From NCBI RefSeq assembly GCF_001514195.1, contig NZ_KQ948739.1:111279-175278 (forward strand): a stretch of DNA of 64,000 bases, in the 5' to 3' direction. Each line of letters starts with the position of its first letter. Position 1 is the stretch's first letter. The DNA comes from Streptomyces griseorubiginosus. GTDB taxonomy: Bacteria; Actinomycetota; Actinomycetes; Streptomycetales; Streptomycetaceae. The notes under the pieces were generated by a model, which was given only the letters and a program-made list of their open reading frames with translations, searched no databases and had not been told where the DNA came from. Positions 53,561-62,369 of the stretch are shown here, in pieces. The position numbers and the translations under genes were made by a program.

Positions 53561-53663
53561 CGGTCTCTCCTGACTGAAGGTGGATGCGGCGCCCATACCG
53601 GGAGCGCGCGCAATAGGGGATCGTACCGACCCGGCCCCCACCTCCGCGAAATCAGTCCCGGTC

Positions 53664-54878
53664 TCAGTCCCCTCCGCAGGCCTCCTCGAAGAAGTCGAGA
53701 TTCTCCTGGAGCGACTTCATCAGCCGGTCCCGCTCGGCCTCGTCCACCTGCACGGGCACGACGTCCGTGGCCCCGGTGAGCCTGCGGAAGCCGCCTCGGC
53801 TCTCCAGCCGGCCGTGCACCCGCACCGGCAGCCCGACGAGGTGGGCCTGCCCGGCGATCCGGTAGGCCTCCTCGTCCAGGGTCAGCCTGAGGTGCGGGAT
53901 CTCGGCGCCGGCGATCACCCGCAGCCGTACCGACCCGTCCCCGCGCGGCCCCGACCGGCGCATCCGTACGACCGTGCCGGTGATCCGCACCGGCACGGAG
54001 GGCTCCTCGCGCAGGTAGCGGGCCCCTGCCTCGCGCAGTACGGGCAGGTCCCCCGGGGAGAACTCGACGGCCTCGGAGCGCGCCGCGCACCCTTCGGGCA
54101 CCCCGGCCGCGGGCGCCCACTCGACGGCGATCCGGGCGCCCTCCGTCCCGCGCACCAGCGAGATCAGCGCCTCGGTGAGCTCCCGGCTGACCCCCGCCTC
54201 GACGGCCCCGTCGAAGGCGTCCATGCCGCCGGTGGCCCGCTGGTAGTCGATGGCCTCGCGGGCGGCGTAGAGCGCCTGGTGCAGCCGGACGGCGAGCGGC
54301 CGGCCGGTGCCGACGGGCACGAAGGCGGTGAGCCGGCGGCCGCCCGTGGCGGGGCCGACCAGGACGTTGTCCAGGGCGGCGGCGGCCGTACGGCGGTAAC
54401 GGGCGCCGTAGTAGCCGGCCCGCGCACGCGTGGCGAGGGCGCCGGCGAGCAGGGTCTGGCGGGCGGCGGTGCGCAGGTGCTCCTCGACGGTCCAGGGCGT
54501 GGCGTCGGCGGGGCCGCTCGGGACGTCCCGCCACCAGCGGATCTCGTCGCTGGGCACGGCAAGGCCGACGAGCACCTCACGTGCGGAGGGCGTGCCGCTG
54601 CGGGACAGGGCGACGAGGGCCTCGCCGAGGAGGTCCTCGCTGTCCGGGAAGGCGCGGCTCTCGGGCACGAGCAGGCTGGTCCCGCTCGCGCCCGGTCCCG
54701 GCGGGGTCCAGCGGCCGTAGCGTCCGGGGGCACCGCCGCGCCGCTGCCAGCCGTGCCGGTGCAGCAGGGCGCCCAGGACGGCGGGGTCGACCTCGCCGGG
54801 GGTCGGCGGACGGTCCCAGTGGGCCTCCGGGTGGGGGCGTACCGCGCGCAGTGGCTCCTCGATGGGGCGGTGGGTCAT
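53664..54878 (-). CDS. Unrecognised protein with OB-like C-terminal region, coupled to DUF4365 gene
   Basis: 404 residues from ATG 54876-54878, overlapping the DUF4365 stop by 4 bases. No family recognised. The N-terminal 130 residues are Pro/Gly/Arg-rich with GWQRRGGAPGRYGRWTPPGP. A helical middle (TVEEHLRTAARQTLLAGALA) follows. Residues of about 295-380 alternate beta-like segments (VPVRITGTVVRMRRSG, VRLRVIAGAEIPHLRLTL, VGLPVRVHGRLESRGG), a pattern suggesting an OB fold, which would fit nucleic acid binding. Acidic C-terminus. It must act with its partner; see the DUF4365 entry. Confidence 0.6.
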   Translation of the reverse strand: MTHRPIEEPLRAVRPHPEAHWDRPPTPGEVDPAVLGALLHRHGWQRRGGAPGRYGRWTPPGPGASGTSLLVPESRAFPDSEDLLGEALVALSRSGTPSAREVLVGLAVPSDEIRWWRDVPSGPADATPWTVEEHLRTAARQTLLAGALATRARAGYYGARYRRTAAAALDNVLVGPATGGRRLTAFVPVGTGRPLAVRLHQALYAAREAIDYQRATGGMDAFDGAVEAGVSRELTEALISLVRGTEGARIAVEWAPAAGVPEGCAARSEAVEFSPGDLPVLREAGARYLREEPSVPVRITGTVVRMRRSGPRGDGSVRLRVIAGAEIPHLRLTLDEEAYRIAGQAHLVGLPVRVHGRLESRGGFRRLTGATDVVPVQVDEAERDRLMKSLQENLDFFEEACGGD

Positions 54879-55441
54879 GGTCTGCCTCCCGTCCCGACCC
54901 GCGTCATGATCTCGCACAGGGCCCGGTCGTCGAAGATGCGGTTGGTGGGGATCCGCACGGTGGTCCGAGTGCGGCCGGTGATCGGGTGGCCGGCCAGGTT
55001 GACCCAGTAGCAGCAGTGCCTCAGGTCGAGGCGGTCGTGGCTGGCGCGCAGCCAGTCGTCCTGGGTTCTCGGCACGAGCATGACCACCAGGATCTTGTGG
55101 ACCGACACCGGAGTGCGGGCGAGTTTGCGCAGGTGGTCGTTGTCGAGCGTGAAGGAGAAGAAGCGGCCCGGGGGGTTGGGCGCGACCTGGTAGGTGCACT
55201 TGAGCTGCACCTTGATGGTGACCTCGTCGTCGACGGTGTGTCCGGGCGAGCCGTGGCTGACGTGCCAGTCGATGCCGTTGTCCGGGAAGGGCTGGGACAG
55301 CGAGCAGCCGGCCGCCGCCGCGACGGCGTGCAGATATCCCACCTGCAAGGTCTCCATGCAGGCGGTGGTGGCGAGCGTGCCGCGAAGGGGTCCCGTACGT
55401 TCGGGCAGCAGCCCGCCCCGCTCGGGCTGCGCTATCGCCAT
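54875..55441 (-). CDS. DUF4365-like protein with PD-(D/E)xK-type nuclease signature
   Basis: 188 residues from ATG 55439-55441 (MAIAQPERGGLLPERTGPLR). An N-terminal helix with Glu30 precedes FPDNGIDWHVS (Asp58) and VTIKVQLKCTYQ (Gln79-x-Lys81); this E...D...QxK spacing is the core of PD-(D/E)xK nucleases and of DUF4365. Later, ILVVMLVPRTQDDWLRAS also fits that family. Active site looks intact. It is translated first, with the OB-like protein coupled behind it, and is divergent from a DEDDh exonuclease 191 bases away. A defence or repair role is plausible but unproved. Confidence 0.7.
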   Translation of the reverse strand: MAIAQPERGGLLPERTGPLRGTLATTACMETLQVGYLHAVAAAAGCSLSQPFPDNGIDWHVSHGSPGHTVDDEVTIKVQLKCTYQVAPNPPGRFFSFTLDNDHLRKLARTPVSVHKILVVMLVPRTQDDWLRASHDRLDLRHCCYWVNLAGHPITGRTRTTVRIPTNRIFDDRALCEIMTRVGTGGRP

Positions 55442-55632
55442 GACCAACAGCCTTCCAAGCCAAGTGACATGCCCGCACAGGGGCCACATGAATCGCACAC
55501 CGGGCCGCTGAACTGCAAAGACCCGTACTCCTGTTGTGTCCTTCCGGCGTACGGCGCAAACAGCCCGGGTATCACCAAACTGGCAGAAGACGGGGCGTCA
55601 GCTGCCGTGGGTGAACGAGGGGTTGTGTAGGT

Positions 55633-56358
55633 ATGACGTGCTGGTACGAAGGGCCCCTGGCCGCTTTCGACACGGAGACCACGGGCGTGGACGTCGAGAC
55701 CGACCGGATCGTGTCGGCCGCCGTCGTCGTCCAGGACGCGGCGGGCACCCGGCCACGGGTGAGCCGGTGGCTGGTCAATCCGGGTGTGCCGGTGCCCGCC
55801 GGGGCGACGGCGGTGCACGGGCTGACGGACGAGCATCTCCAGCGCAACGGCCGCTGGCCGGCGCCGGTGATGTTCGAGATAGCCGAGGTGCTGGCGGAGC
55901 AGGCGGTGGCGGGCCGTCCGCTGGTGGTGATGAACGCGCCGTTCGATCTGACGCTGCTGGACCGGGAGTTGCGCCGCCATCGGGCCTCGTCCCTGGACCG
56001 CTGGCTGGACACCTCACCGCTGCTGGTGCTGGATCCGCGGGTCCTCGACAAGCACCTGGACCGCTACCGCAAGGGCCGCCGCACCCTCACCGACCTCTGC
56101 GCGCACTACGGCGTGGAGCTGGAGGGCGCGCACGACGCGGCTGCCGACGCGCAGGCGGCGCTGGATGTCGTACGGGCTCTGGGGCGCCGTTTCGCCGCCC
56201 GGCTGGAGCGGCTCGCGCCCGCGGAGCTGCACAACCTCCAGACGGTCTGGCACGCGGCCCAGGCCCGGGGCCTCCAGGCCTGGTTCGCGCGCAGCGGCCA
56301 GGAGGAACTGGTGGACCCGGCGTGGCCACTGCGCCCGGACCTGCCGGCGGCGGCATGA
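55633..56358 (+). CDS. DEDDh 3'-5' exonuclease (DnaQ/epsilon-like)
   Basis: 241 residues from ATG 55633. Exonuclease motifs: Asp13 and Glu15 in AAFDTETTGVD, Asp105 in NAPFDLTLLDRE, His167 and Asp172 in GAHDAAADAQAA, so catalytic residues are complete. No polymerase or helicase domain is fused; C-terminal 60 residues are helical. It resembles stand-alone actinobacterial epsilon-like exonucleases. The upstream region is shared with the DUF4365 pair; downstream it converges on tRNA-Val with a hairpin between. Confidence 0.88.
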   Translation: MTCWYEGPLAAFDTETTGVDVETDRIVSAAVVVQDAAGTRPRVSRWLVNPGVPVPAGATAVHGLTDEHLQRNGRWPAPVMFEIAEVLAEQAVAGRPLVVMNAPFDLTLLDRELRRHRASSLDRWLDTSPLLVLDPRVLDKHLDRYRKGRRTLTDLCAHYGVELEGAHDAAADAQAALDVVRALGRRFAARLERLAPAELHNLQTVWHAAQARGLQAWFARSGQEELVDPAWPLRPDLPAAA

Positions 56359-56377
56359 GACAGCGGGGTTCATGAAG

Positions 56378-56408
56378 AAAGCCGGTCCGTCTGGGACGGA
56401 CCGGCTTT
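56378..56408. terminator. Bidirectional terminator between exonuclease gene and tRNA-Val
   Basis: A perfect 14-bp stem (56378-56391 with 56395-56408), loop TGG, TTTT on the plus strand and TTTCTT on the minus strand. Confidence 0.85.
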
Positions 56409-56414
56409 TCCCGG

Positions 56415-56486
56415 TGGGCGATACTGGGTTCGAACCAGTGACCTCTTCGGTGTGAACGAAGCGCTCTCCCACTGAGCTAATCGCCC
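56415..56486 (-). tRNA. tRNA-Val (anticodon CAC)
   Basis: 72 bases. Acceptor GGGCGAT pairs with ATCGCCC, discriminator A; D-arm AGCTCAGTGGGAGAGC; anticodon stem CTTCG/CGAAG around loop TTCACAC giving anticodon CAC (codon GUG, the main valine codon in high-GC genomes); T-arm CTGGTTCGAACCAG. CCA is not encoded. I see no duplicated 3' end nearby that would mark an integrated element. Confidence 0.96.
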
Positions 56487-56525
56487 GGGAACGCACTGAA
56501 CAATACAGGTCCCCGCGGCCTTCCT

Positions 56526-56972
56526 TCAAACCGCTTCCAAGTAGGCGACAAGACCCCGCCGTCCGGCGCGCATCATCAGCCGGTGGTTGGCCAGGAAGAC
56601 GGGGCGTCCGGGCACGGCGAAGCGCCGGAGCAGCGGCTTGTTCACCTCGGTGACCTGGTCGTAGCGGGCGAGTGTGCCCTCGCCGTCCGCGGTGAGGGTC
56701 CAGCGCGCCCAGCCCTCCAGGTCCCCCTCCATCGCGATCTCCAGCACGCCTGCCTCCCGGTCGCGCCGCACCTCGCGGGCCGTGAAGACCAGGTCGTACG
56801 GCAGGGTGGCCCGGATGGTGATCAGGCCGCTGGTGTCGTCGAGCCGTCGTACCTCACGGACCTGGGGCCACCAGCGGGGGTAGTCCTCGGCGCGCTCCAG
56901 CGCGTCGTAGACGGCGGCGGGCTTCGCGGGCAGGGCCCACAGGCTGCGGAAACGGTAGTGGCACCAGTCCAT
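56526..56972 (-). CDS. SRPBCC (START/polyketide cyclase-like) family protein
   Basis: 148 residues from ATG 56970-56972 (MDWCHYRFRSLWALPAKPAA). Typical SRPBCC start with AAVYDALERAEDYPRWWPQV, followed by an antiparallel sheet pattern (LITIRATLPYDLVFTAREV, ARWTLTADGEGTLARYDQ) and a C-terminal helix ending LMMRAGRRGLVAYLEAV. Probably binds a hydrophobic ligand; no nearby pathway reveals which. It is divergent from the membrane protein at 57021, with only 48 bases between the start codons and a strong palindrome inside them. Confidence 0.82.
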   Translation of the reverse strand: MDWCHYRFRSLWALPAKPAAVYDALERAEDYPRWWPQVREVRRLDDTSGLITIRATLPYDLVFTAREVRRDREAGVLEIAMEGDLEGWARWTLTADGEGTLARYDQVTEVNKPLLRRFAVPGRPVFLANHRLMMRAGRRGLVAYLEAV

Positions 56973-56995
56973 GGACAGAGTCTGGCATCGGATCC

Positions 56996-57020
56996 GAGTA
57001 CCTCTTGAGTACGCGTACTC
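56996..57020. promoter_or_regulatory. GAGTAC operator-like repeats in a divergent promoter region
   Basis: GAGTAC (56996-57001) is followed 11 bases later by the perfect 14-base palindrome GAGTACGCGTACTC (57007-57020), which abuts the ATG at 57021. Two direct copies one helical turn apart plus one inverted copy suggest a regulator binding site. Confidence 0.5.
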
Positions 57021-59471
57021 ATGTCGCCCGCCGTGACCGAGCCCACACTTCAGGACATGACGAACACCCCGCCCCCGGCCGAGGAGCTGCGGCTCATCGA
57101 CGCCGAGCTGTGGCAACTGGACGCCCGCCGCTCCCAGTTGCTGACCCGTCGGGCCTGGCTGGTCGCCGCGCTCCAGCAGCTCCAGACGCCTCAGGCCCGC
57201 CCGTCGCTCCAGCCGCAGTGGCAGGCGCCGAGGCCGCCCGGATCGACGCCCGCAGTCCCCCGCCCCGACGCGAGCGCACCGAGCGTGCAGAACGTGCTCC
57301 TGATCCTCGGCGGCACCCTGCTCACGGTCGCGGCGATGGTGTTCACGCTGGTCAGCTGGGGTCACCTGGGGATCACCGGCCGGGCCCTGGTGCTCGGCGC
57401 GGTCACCGTGGCGGCGCTCGGCTCCCCGCTCCTCCTGCTGAAGCGGGGGCTGCGCTCGACGGCCGAGTCGGTGGCGGGCCTGGGTCTGGCCCTGACGGTC
57501 CTGGACGCGGTCGCCTTGCACGGGGCCGTGTTCCCGGAGACCGCCGGCGCCCCCTACACGGCCGTCGCCTCCGCGCTGCTGGCCGGCCTGTGGACGGCGT
57601 ACGGCTTCCTGCCGGGCGCCGACACCCTGCGCCTGCCCCGCCCGGCCGCCGTGGTCGCGGCCCAACTCCCGCTGTTCTTCTGGGCGATCGCAGCCGACGC
57701 CGACTCCTACGGGCTCACGGCAGCGCTTCTCGTGACGGCCGCCTCCGACACCGTCCTGGCGCTGCGGGTGACGCGCCGGTCCGTCCGTGTGATCGCCACG
57801 ATCGGCGCGTACGGCGTGGGCGCCGCGGGCACACTGGCGGCCGGCTGGCTGACCTGGGCAGCCTCCGGCCCGAGCGCCGCCGCCCGTGCGGCGGCGCTCC
57901 TCCTCCTCGCGAGCGCGACCGCCCTGGGCGCAGCCTGGCAGGGCAGCCGTACGCCGACCCGCGCGCCCGGCGCCGAACACTCCCTCGCTCTCGCTCTCAC
58001 CGCCGGTCTGCTCATGGTGGCCGCCCTCGGTGGCGTGGCCCGGTCCGCGCTGCCCGAGGTGTGGACGGTCCCGGTCCATCTGGCCCTCGGCATCGCCCTG
58101 TTGGCGGCGCTCCGGGCCGACCGGCTGCCGGAGACGGTACGGCGGGGTCTGCTGTGGGCGTCCGGTGCGGTGCAGGCGCTGTCCCTCCTGTGGACGCTGC
58201 CCGTGGTCGGCGTGGTCGTGCTGGGGCCGCTCTCCTGGGCCTCGCAGGCGTGGACCGGCACCCCGCCGGACGCCCGCGCCGCGGTGACCGTCAACCTGAC
58301 GTGGCCGCCGTACGCCGGGACGGTCCCGTTGGTCCTGGCGGTGCTGGCCGGCGTCCTGTTCCTGGCCGTGCGCGACACGACCTGGCGCCCGAGGGCCCTG
58401 ACGGCCGCTCCGACCCTGGTCTGGGCCGCGCTGGTCACCGTCCCGGCGGTTCTGGAACTGCCTTATGCGGCAGGCCTGTTGATCCAGGGTGCGACGACCG
58501 CGGGCGCCCTCGCGGTGGCCGTGTGGCGGTCCCGGACCGTCGAGCTCGTCCCGGCACTGGTCGCCTCCGCGAGCCTCGCCCTCCTGTCCCTCGCCACCCA
58601 GTCGGCGACCCTGATCACGCTGGGCGCCCTGGTCGTGCTGTTCGCGGCGGCCTCCTGGCGGGCCGCGGCCGTCACAGCGCCGACCGCCCTCGGGTACGCC
58701 GTCGCCCTCGCCTGCGCGACCGGCGCCGCCGCCGACTGGTCGGCTCCGCACACCGCCCTGCTCGTCCTGACAGTCCCGGCGACCGCGGCCCTGCTGGCCT
58801 GGCGGCTCGGCGACTCCCCCGCGACCGTGCCGATCGAACTGACGGGTGCGGTGACCGCACTGGTGGCGATCAGCATGGCCGTTACCGACCTCCCGATCCT
58901 CGCCCTGGTCCTGGCCCTGTGTGCGGTGATCAGCGCGGGCACGGCGATCCGCGAGGACCGCCGTCCCCTCGGCTACGCAGCGGCCGCCCTGTTCCTCCTG
59001 GCGACCTGGGTCCGTCTGGCGGCCTGGGAGGTCGGCACCCCCGAGGCGTACACCCTCCCGGTCACGATCCCGGCCCTCTTCGTCGGCCACCTGCGCAGGC
59101 GGCGCGTCCCGGAGACCTCGTCCTGGACGGCGTACGGCCCGGGTCTGGCCGCCACGCTCCTGCCGAGCCTGGTCACCGCCTGGGGCGACCCCGACTGGAC
59201 CCGCCCGCTGCTGCTGGGCCTGGCGGCGCTGTCCCTCACCCTGATGGGCGGCGGCTACAGCCTCCAGGCCCCCCTGGTCCTGGGCGGCTCGGTCCTGACC
59301 CTGGACGCCCTCCACGAACTGGCCCCGTACATAGTCCAGATGGCGGACGCCCTCCCCCGCTGGGTCCCCCCGGCCCTGGCAGGCCTCCTGCTCCTCGCCC
59401 TGGGAGCAACGTACGAGCGCCGCATCAGGGACGTCCGAAGAATGCGGGACATCCTAGGAAGGATGAGCTGA
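57021..59471 (+). CDS. Large polytopic membrane protein (SCO7613 C-terminal domain type)
   Basis: 816 residues from ATG 57021; ATG 57057 (MTNTPPPAEELRLIDAEL) is an alternative, leaving the palindrome in the promoter instead of against the start. About 70 residues of charged coiled-coil (LRLIDAELWQLDARRSQLL) are followed by more than 20 short Ala/Leu/Val membrane segments, e.g. VLLILGGTLLTVAAMVFTLV. The layout matches the Streptomyces family that annotation pipelines name after SCO7613. Transport or scaffold role unknown. No enzyme motif seen. Confidence 0.78.
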   Translation: MSPAVTEPTLQDMTNTPPPAEELRLIDAELWQLDARRSQLLTRRAWLVAALQQLQTPQARPSLQPQWQAPRPPGSTPAVPRPDASAPSVQNVLLILGGTLLTVAAMVFTLVSWGHLGITGRALVLGAVTVAALGSPLLLLKRGLRSTAESVAGLGLALTVLDAVALHGAVFPETAGAPYTAVASALLAGLWTAYGFLPGADTLRLPRPAAVVAAQLPLFFWAIAADADSYGLTAALLVTAASDTVLALRVTRRSVRVIATIGAYGVGAAGTLAAGWLTWAASGPSAAARAAALLLLASATALGAAWQGSRTPTRAPGAEHSLALALTAGLLMVAALGGVARSALPEVWTVPVHLALGIALLAALRADRLPETVRRGLLWASGAVQALSLLWTLPVVGVVVLGPLSWASQAWTGTPPDARAAVTVNLTWPPYAGTVPLVLAVLAGVLFLAVRDTTWRPRALTAAPTLVWAALVTVPAVLELPYAAGLLIQGATTAGALAVAVWRSRTVELVPALVASASLALLSLATQSATLITLGALVVLFAAASWRAAAVTAPTALGYAVALACATGAAADWSAPHTALLVLTVPATAALLAWRLGDSPATVPIELTGAVTALVAISMAVTDLPILALVLALCAVISAGTAIREDRRPLGYAAAALFLLATWVRLAAWEVGTPEAYTLPVTIPALFVGHLRRRRVPETSSWTAYGPGLAATLLPSLVTAWGDPDWTRPLLLGLAALSLTLMGGGYSLQAPLVLGGSVLTLDALHELAPYIVQMADALPRWVPPALAGLLLLALGATYERRIRDVRRMRDILGRMS

Positions 59472-59478
59472 CTCCCTT

Positions 59479-59506
59479 AGGGGCGCGGGGAACTGCGCGA
59501 CCAGCC
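59479..59506 (+). repeat. Dispersed intergenic repeat, copy 3
   Basis: Same core GGAACTGCGCGACCAGCC as copies at 5653 and 32906, 8 bases after the membrane protein stop and before the convergent YetA-like gene. Confidence 0.8.
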
Positions 59507-59540
59507 ACAACGAACGCGCACTTCCCCACCACCTCAGCCC

Positions 59541-62279
59541 CTACGACGGCATCTTGTCCCCAAGAAGCGCCAGGTTCTCGATAGCGGCAAGCCCGTACAG
59601 CGCGGTGTCATTGCTCGACACCCAGGCCGCTTCACTCCCCGCGACCAAAGACACCGGCCCGCTCAACGCCTCCGTCCTCCACGGCGCAGCCTCCTTGTAG
59701 CCGTCGGAGTTGTAGAACTTGTCCCACGCCCGAGCGGCCAGCTTCGCGTCCCCGGTCTTGACCGCCGCGTACGCGTCGAGCCGCGAGTGCCCCTGGAACA
59801 GCAGCAGCGTCCCGAAGTTGGACCCGTACCGCGCCGCCTGCTCGGCCTTGGTCGCGTTGAAGTAGCGGCAGTAGTCGAAGTACGCCTCGTTGAACTTCGG
59901 CATGTCGACGAGGTCGATCAGCTCGGCGCACAGCTCGTTGAGCCCGAACACCGCGGACAGATGGGACACGCCCACGACGGGCGCCGAGGCCACGGCGAAA
60001 CGCCCCGTGTCGAGGTCGTAGAGGCCACTGCCCTGCACGAACCCGTTGGGCTGGGCGGCGATGCCCTCCATGGTCGACAGCACGCGCGCCTTGGCCTTCT
60101 CCCACTTGGGGCCCTTGCGCTCCCACTCGGTCAGCCAGGCCGAGACCAGCCCGCTCCAGTCCGTGCCGAAGCCGATGGACAGGGCGTGCCGGTCGGGCGT
60201 GTACGGATCGGTGCGTACCTTGCGCAGCGGGTCGAGTACGAGGAACGTCTCGTCGGAGTCGACGTTGGCGTGCATGAGGTCGCCGACCCGCTCGTCCGCG
60301 GTGAGGAAGTAGTAGTAGCGCCGATACGTCGTGTTGGCGATGCGCTGCTGCTTGGCGCTGTCGGCGTAGTGCTGGACACCGTGCCGGGTGCCGAGGCCCG
60401 CCCACTTGCCGAGGTGGTAGACGTCGACCTCTCCGGTGTGCCGGGTCATGGACTCGGCGAACCGGAAGATGTCCGCGCGGCCCGACCTGAGGTAGGCGAA
60501 CCAGAGCCAGAGGTCGGGCGACAGCTCGGAGTTGTCCCAGGCGTAGCCGCCGATGTCGTAGCGCCACTGGTGCCGGACGGTGTCGTAGGTGTGCATGATG
60601 TCGCCGTGGTCCCAGAAGCCGTACCAACGGCGTTGCTCCACCTGGTCCTTGTAGTAGGTGAAGAGGAAGTCGAGGTGGTCCTCGATCCTCGCCTTGGCCG
60701 GGGTGGAGCGGTCGGGCTCGGAGTACAGGCCCGGTCCGAACACCTTCGCCTTGATGAGCTGTTTCGGCGGCGCGGCGAGCTGTGGCAACACCCGTACGGC
60801 CGCGACCTGTTCGGCCAGGGTCTCGGGGGCCGGCGTCGACTCGTTGGCCCAGAACAGCAGTTCCGAGGTGCGGGCGATGCCGTAGGGCGTGCCGAACTCG
60901 GGTTCGTAGTCCTCGTAGGTGATGTTGAGGCCTTCGAGCTGTTCGGCGAAGGTGTCCTGGCCCATGCCGTCGTGGTAGAAGCGCAGGTCCATGGGCTGCG
61001 CCTCGGGCGACCAGAGCCAGAGGGTGACCTCGGCCTCGTCGGTCTGGGCGTCGCGGATGTCGAGCTGGGAGGGGTGGCGCTCCCAGAAGTCCCGCAGCCC
61101 GAAGGAGAGTCCGCCGCTCGCGCCACCGACGTAGCCGAATCCGGAGGCCCGTCGGCCGCCGCCCGCGCCGATCCAGCCGTGGCCCTTCTTGGTGCGCTTG
61201 CGCAGGGTGAAGCCGTCAGCGGAGAGCTGGGAGAGCGTGTAGTCGCCCCACTCGGGGATGTACTGGAGCCGGGTGGTGACGCGCTGGTCCCAGGTGGCGG
61301 GGTCCGGCAGCTTCTTGCCCGCGTACTGGGCCTCCTGCACGGCGATGCCGGGGTCGCGCCGCAGCCCGGTGATGCCCTTGACGGCCTCGCGCAGCAGACC
61401 GGTGCCCTCGCCGCCGATGCGGATGTGGCGGTCGTACGCCTGGTCGCGCATCGGCACGGTGAAGCGGACGCCGAGACCGCGGATGAAGTCGCCGCTCGCC
61501 TTGCCCGGCTCCTGCGTGCCGTCGAAGGTGATGGTGTGCACCATGCGGAAGGAGTCGGCGCCCGCGTAGAAGTAGAGACGGATCGAGAAGGGCAGCCAAC
61601 TCCGTTTGCCCTTGCGGTGCTTGCCGTCGATGCGGACCACCGCCCGTACCGGACCGTCCTGTTCGACGGTCACGGAGGAGACGGCCCCCTCGAAGCGCTC
61701 GGTCCTGACCGTGCCCTGGTCCTCGTCCTCGATCTCGGGCTGGCGGATGAGCACGAGCCTGCCGTTCTTGGCGATCTCCGTCGACCCGCGGGTGACCGAC
61801 TTGACGAGCGTCGCGCCCGAGGTGCCGATCTTCGCGGTGATGACCCCGGTGGAGACGGTGATCGCGCCGCCGCTCCTGTCGACGGTGACCTTCTTGTCGG
61901 GTACGGCGGCCTCGCCGGCGGTCAGGGAGAGCTTGCCGTGGCCCGAACTGACCGCGTGGGCGGTCCACTTGAGCGAGCCGTCGGGCCAGTAGGCGAGCGG
62001 CCAGGACTGGACCGGTACGGCCTTGCCGTCCGCGTCGGTGACCGCGAACTTCTGGTCCTCCTGGTGGACGCCCTTGGGCCAGGGGACACCGACGGTGGAG
62101 CCGGGCGCGGCACCGAGGCCGCCGTCCTCCAGCCAGTCCAGGGTCACGGGTGAGTCGTCGGCCTCGGCGGCTCTCGGCGCGGCCTGTGCGTCCTTGGTCC
62201 CCAGCGCCCAGCTGAACTGTGCGGCGGCTCCGGCGACTGCGGCGACTTTGAGGAGGGACCTGCGGGGGATGGGGGACAT
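59541..62279 (-). CDS. Secreted (Tat) YetA-like protein, putative exo-rhamnogalacturonan lyase family
   Basis: 912 residues from ATG 62277-62279 with AAAGGA upstream. Twin-arginine signal MSPIPRRSLLKVAAVAGAAA and a cleavage site near residue 33-34 (DAQA-AP). The mature protein starts with a beta-rich module (VTLDWLEDGGLGAAPGSTVG) and later has a helical barrel-like part with WDHGDIMHTYDTVRHQWRYD and many aromatic residues. I recall this as the Bacillus YetA family, which some pipelines label exo-rhamnogalacturonan lyase-like. The adjacent DUF624 gene and sugar permeases support a plant-polysaccharide role. Activity not proven. Confidence 0.7.
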   Translation of the reverse strand: MSPIPRRSLLKVAAVAGAAAQFSWALGTKDAQAAPRAAEADDSPVTLDWLEDGGLGAAPGSTVGVPWPKGVHQEDQKFAVTDADGKAVPVQSWPLAYWPDGSLKWTAHAVSSGHGKLSLTAGEAAVPDKKVTVDRSGGAITVSTGVITAKIGTSGATLVKSVTRGSTEIAKNGRLVLIRQPEIEDEDQGTVRTERFEGAVSSVTVEQDGPVRAVVRIDGKHRKGKRSWLPFSIRLYFYAGADSFRMVHTITFDGTQEPGKASGDFIRGLGVRFTVPMRDQAYDRHIRIGGEGTGLLREAVKGITGLRRDPGIAVQEAQYAGKKLPDPATWDQRVTTRLQYIPEWGDYTLSQLSADGFTLRKRTKKGHGWIGAGGGRRASGFGYVGGASGGLSFGLRDFWERHPSQLDIRDAQTDEAEVTLWLWSPEAQPMDLRFYHDGMGQDTFAEQLEGLNITYEDYEPEFGTPYGIARTSELLFWANESTPAPETLAEQVAAVRVLPQLAAPPKQLIKAKVFGPGLYSEPDRSTPAKARIEDHLDFLFTYYKDQVEQRRWYGFWDHGDIMHTYDTVRHQWRYDIGGYAWDNSELSPDLWLWFAYLRSGRADIFRFAESMTRHTGEVDVYHLGKWAGLGTRHGVQHYADSAKQQRIANTTYRRYYYFLTADERVGDLMHANVDSDETFLVLDPLRKVRTDPYTPDRHALSIGFGTDWSGLVSAWLTEWERKGPKWEKAKARVLSTMEGIAAQPNGFVQGSGLYDLDTGRFAVASAPVVGVSHLSAVFGLNELCAELIDLVDMPKFNEAYFDYCRYFNATKAEQAARYGSNFGTLLLFQGHSRLDAYAAVKTGDAKLAARAWDKFYNSDGYKEAAPWRTEALSGPVSLVAGSEAAWVSSNDTALYGLAAIENLALLGDKMPS

Positions 62280-62330
62280 GGCCGTTCCTTTCCATGGCTG
62301 ATCTGGTCAGGGGCATGACAGAGGGAGGTG

Positions 62331-62347
62331 CGGTGCCCGCGGCACCG
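62331..62347. other. Small inverted repeat between DUF624 and YetA-like genes
   Basis: CGGTGCC-CGC-GGCACCG, perfect 7-bp arms, in the 90-base gap between two genes on the minus strand. It may trim or partly stop the transcript; no T-run. Confidence 0.5.
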
Positions 62348-62369
62348 ACCTTGTGACAAGGGGGGCTCG

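Noticed and set aside
53561..53663. T-box leaders ahead of thrS, hisS and alaS
   Set aside because: No TGGNACCGCG-like sequence; alaS and hisS have almost no leader because they abut or overlap upstream genes.
56415..56486. tRNA-Val as an attachment site of an integrated element
   Set aside because: No second copy of the tRNA 3' end and no integrase or phage gene on either side.
57005..59584. An 859-codon frame overlapping the membrane protein gene
   Set aside because: Arg/Gly/Pro-rich translation typical of a shifted frame; the 57021 frame has regular membrane segments.
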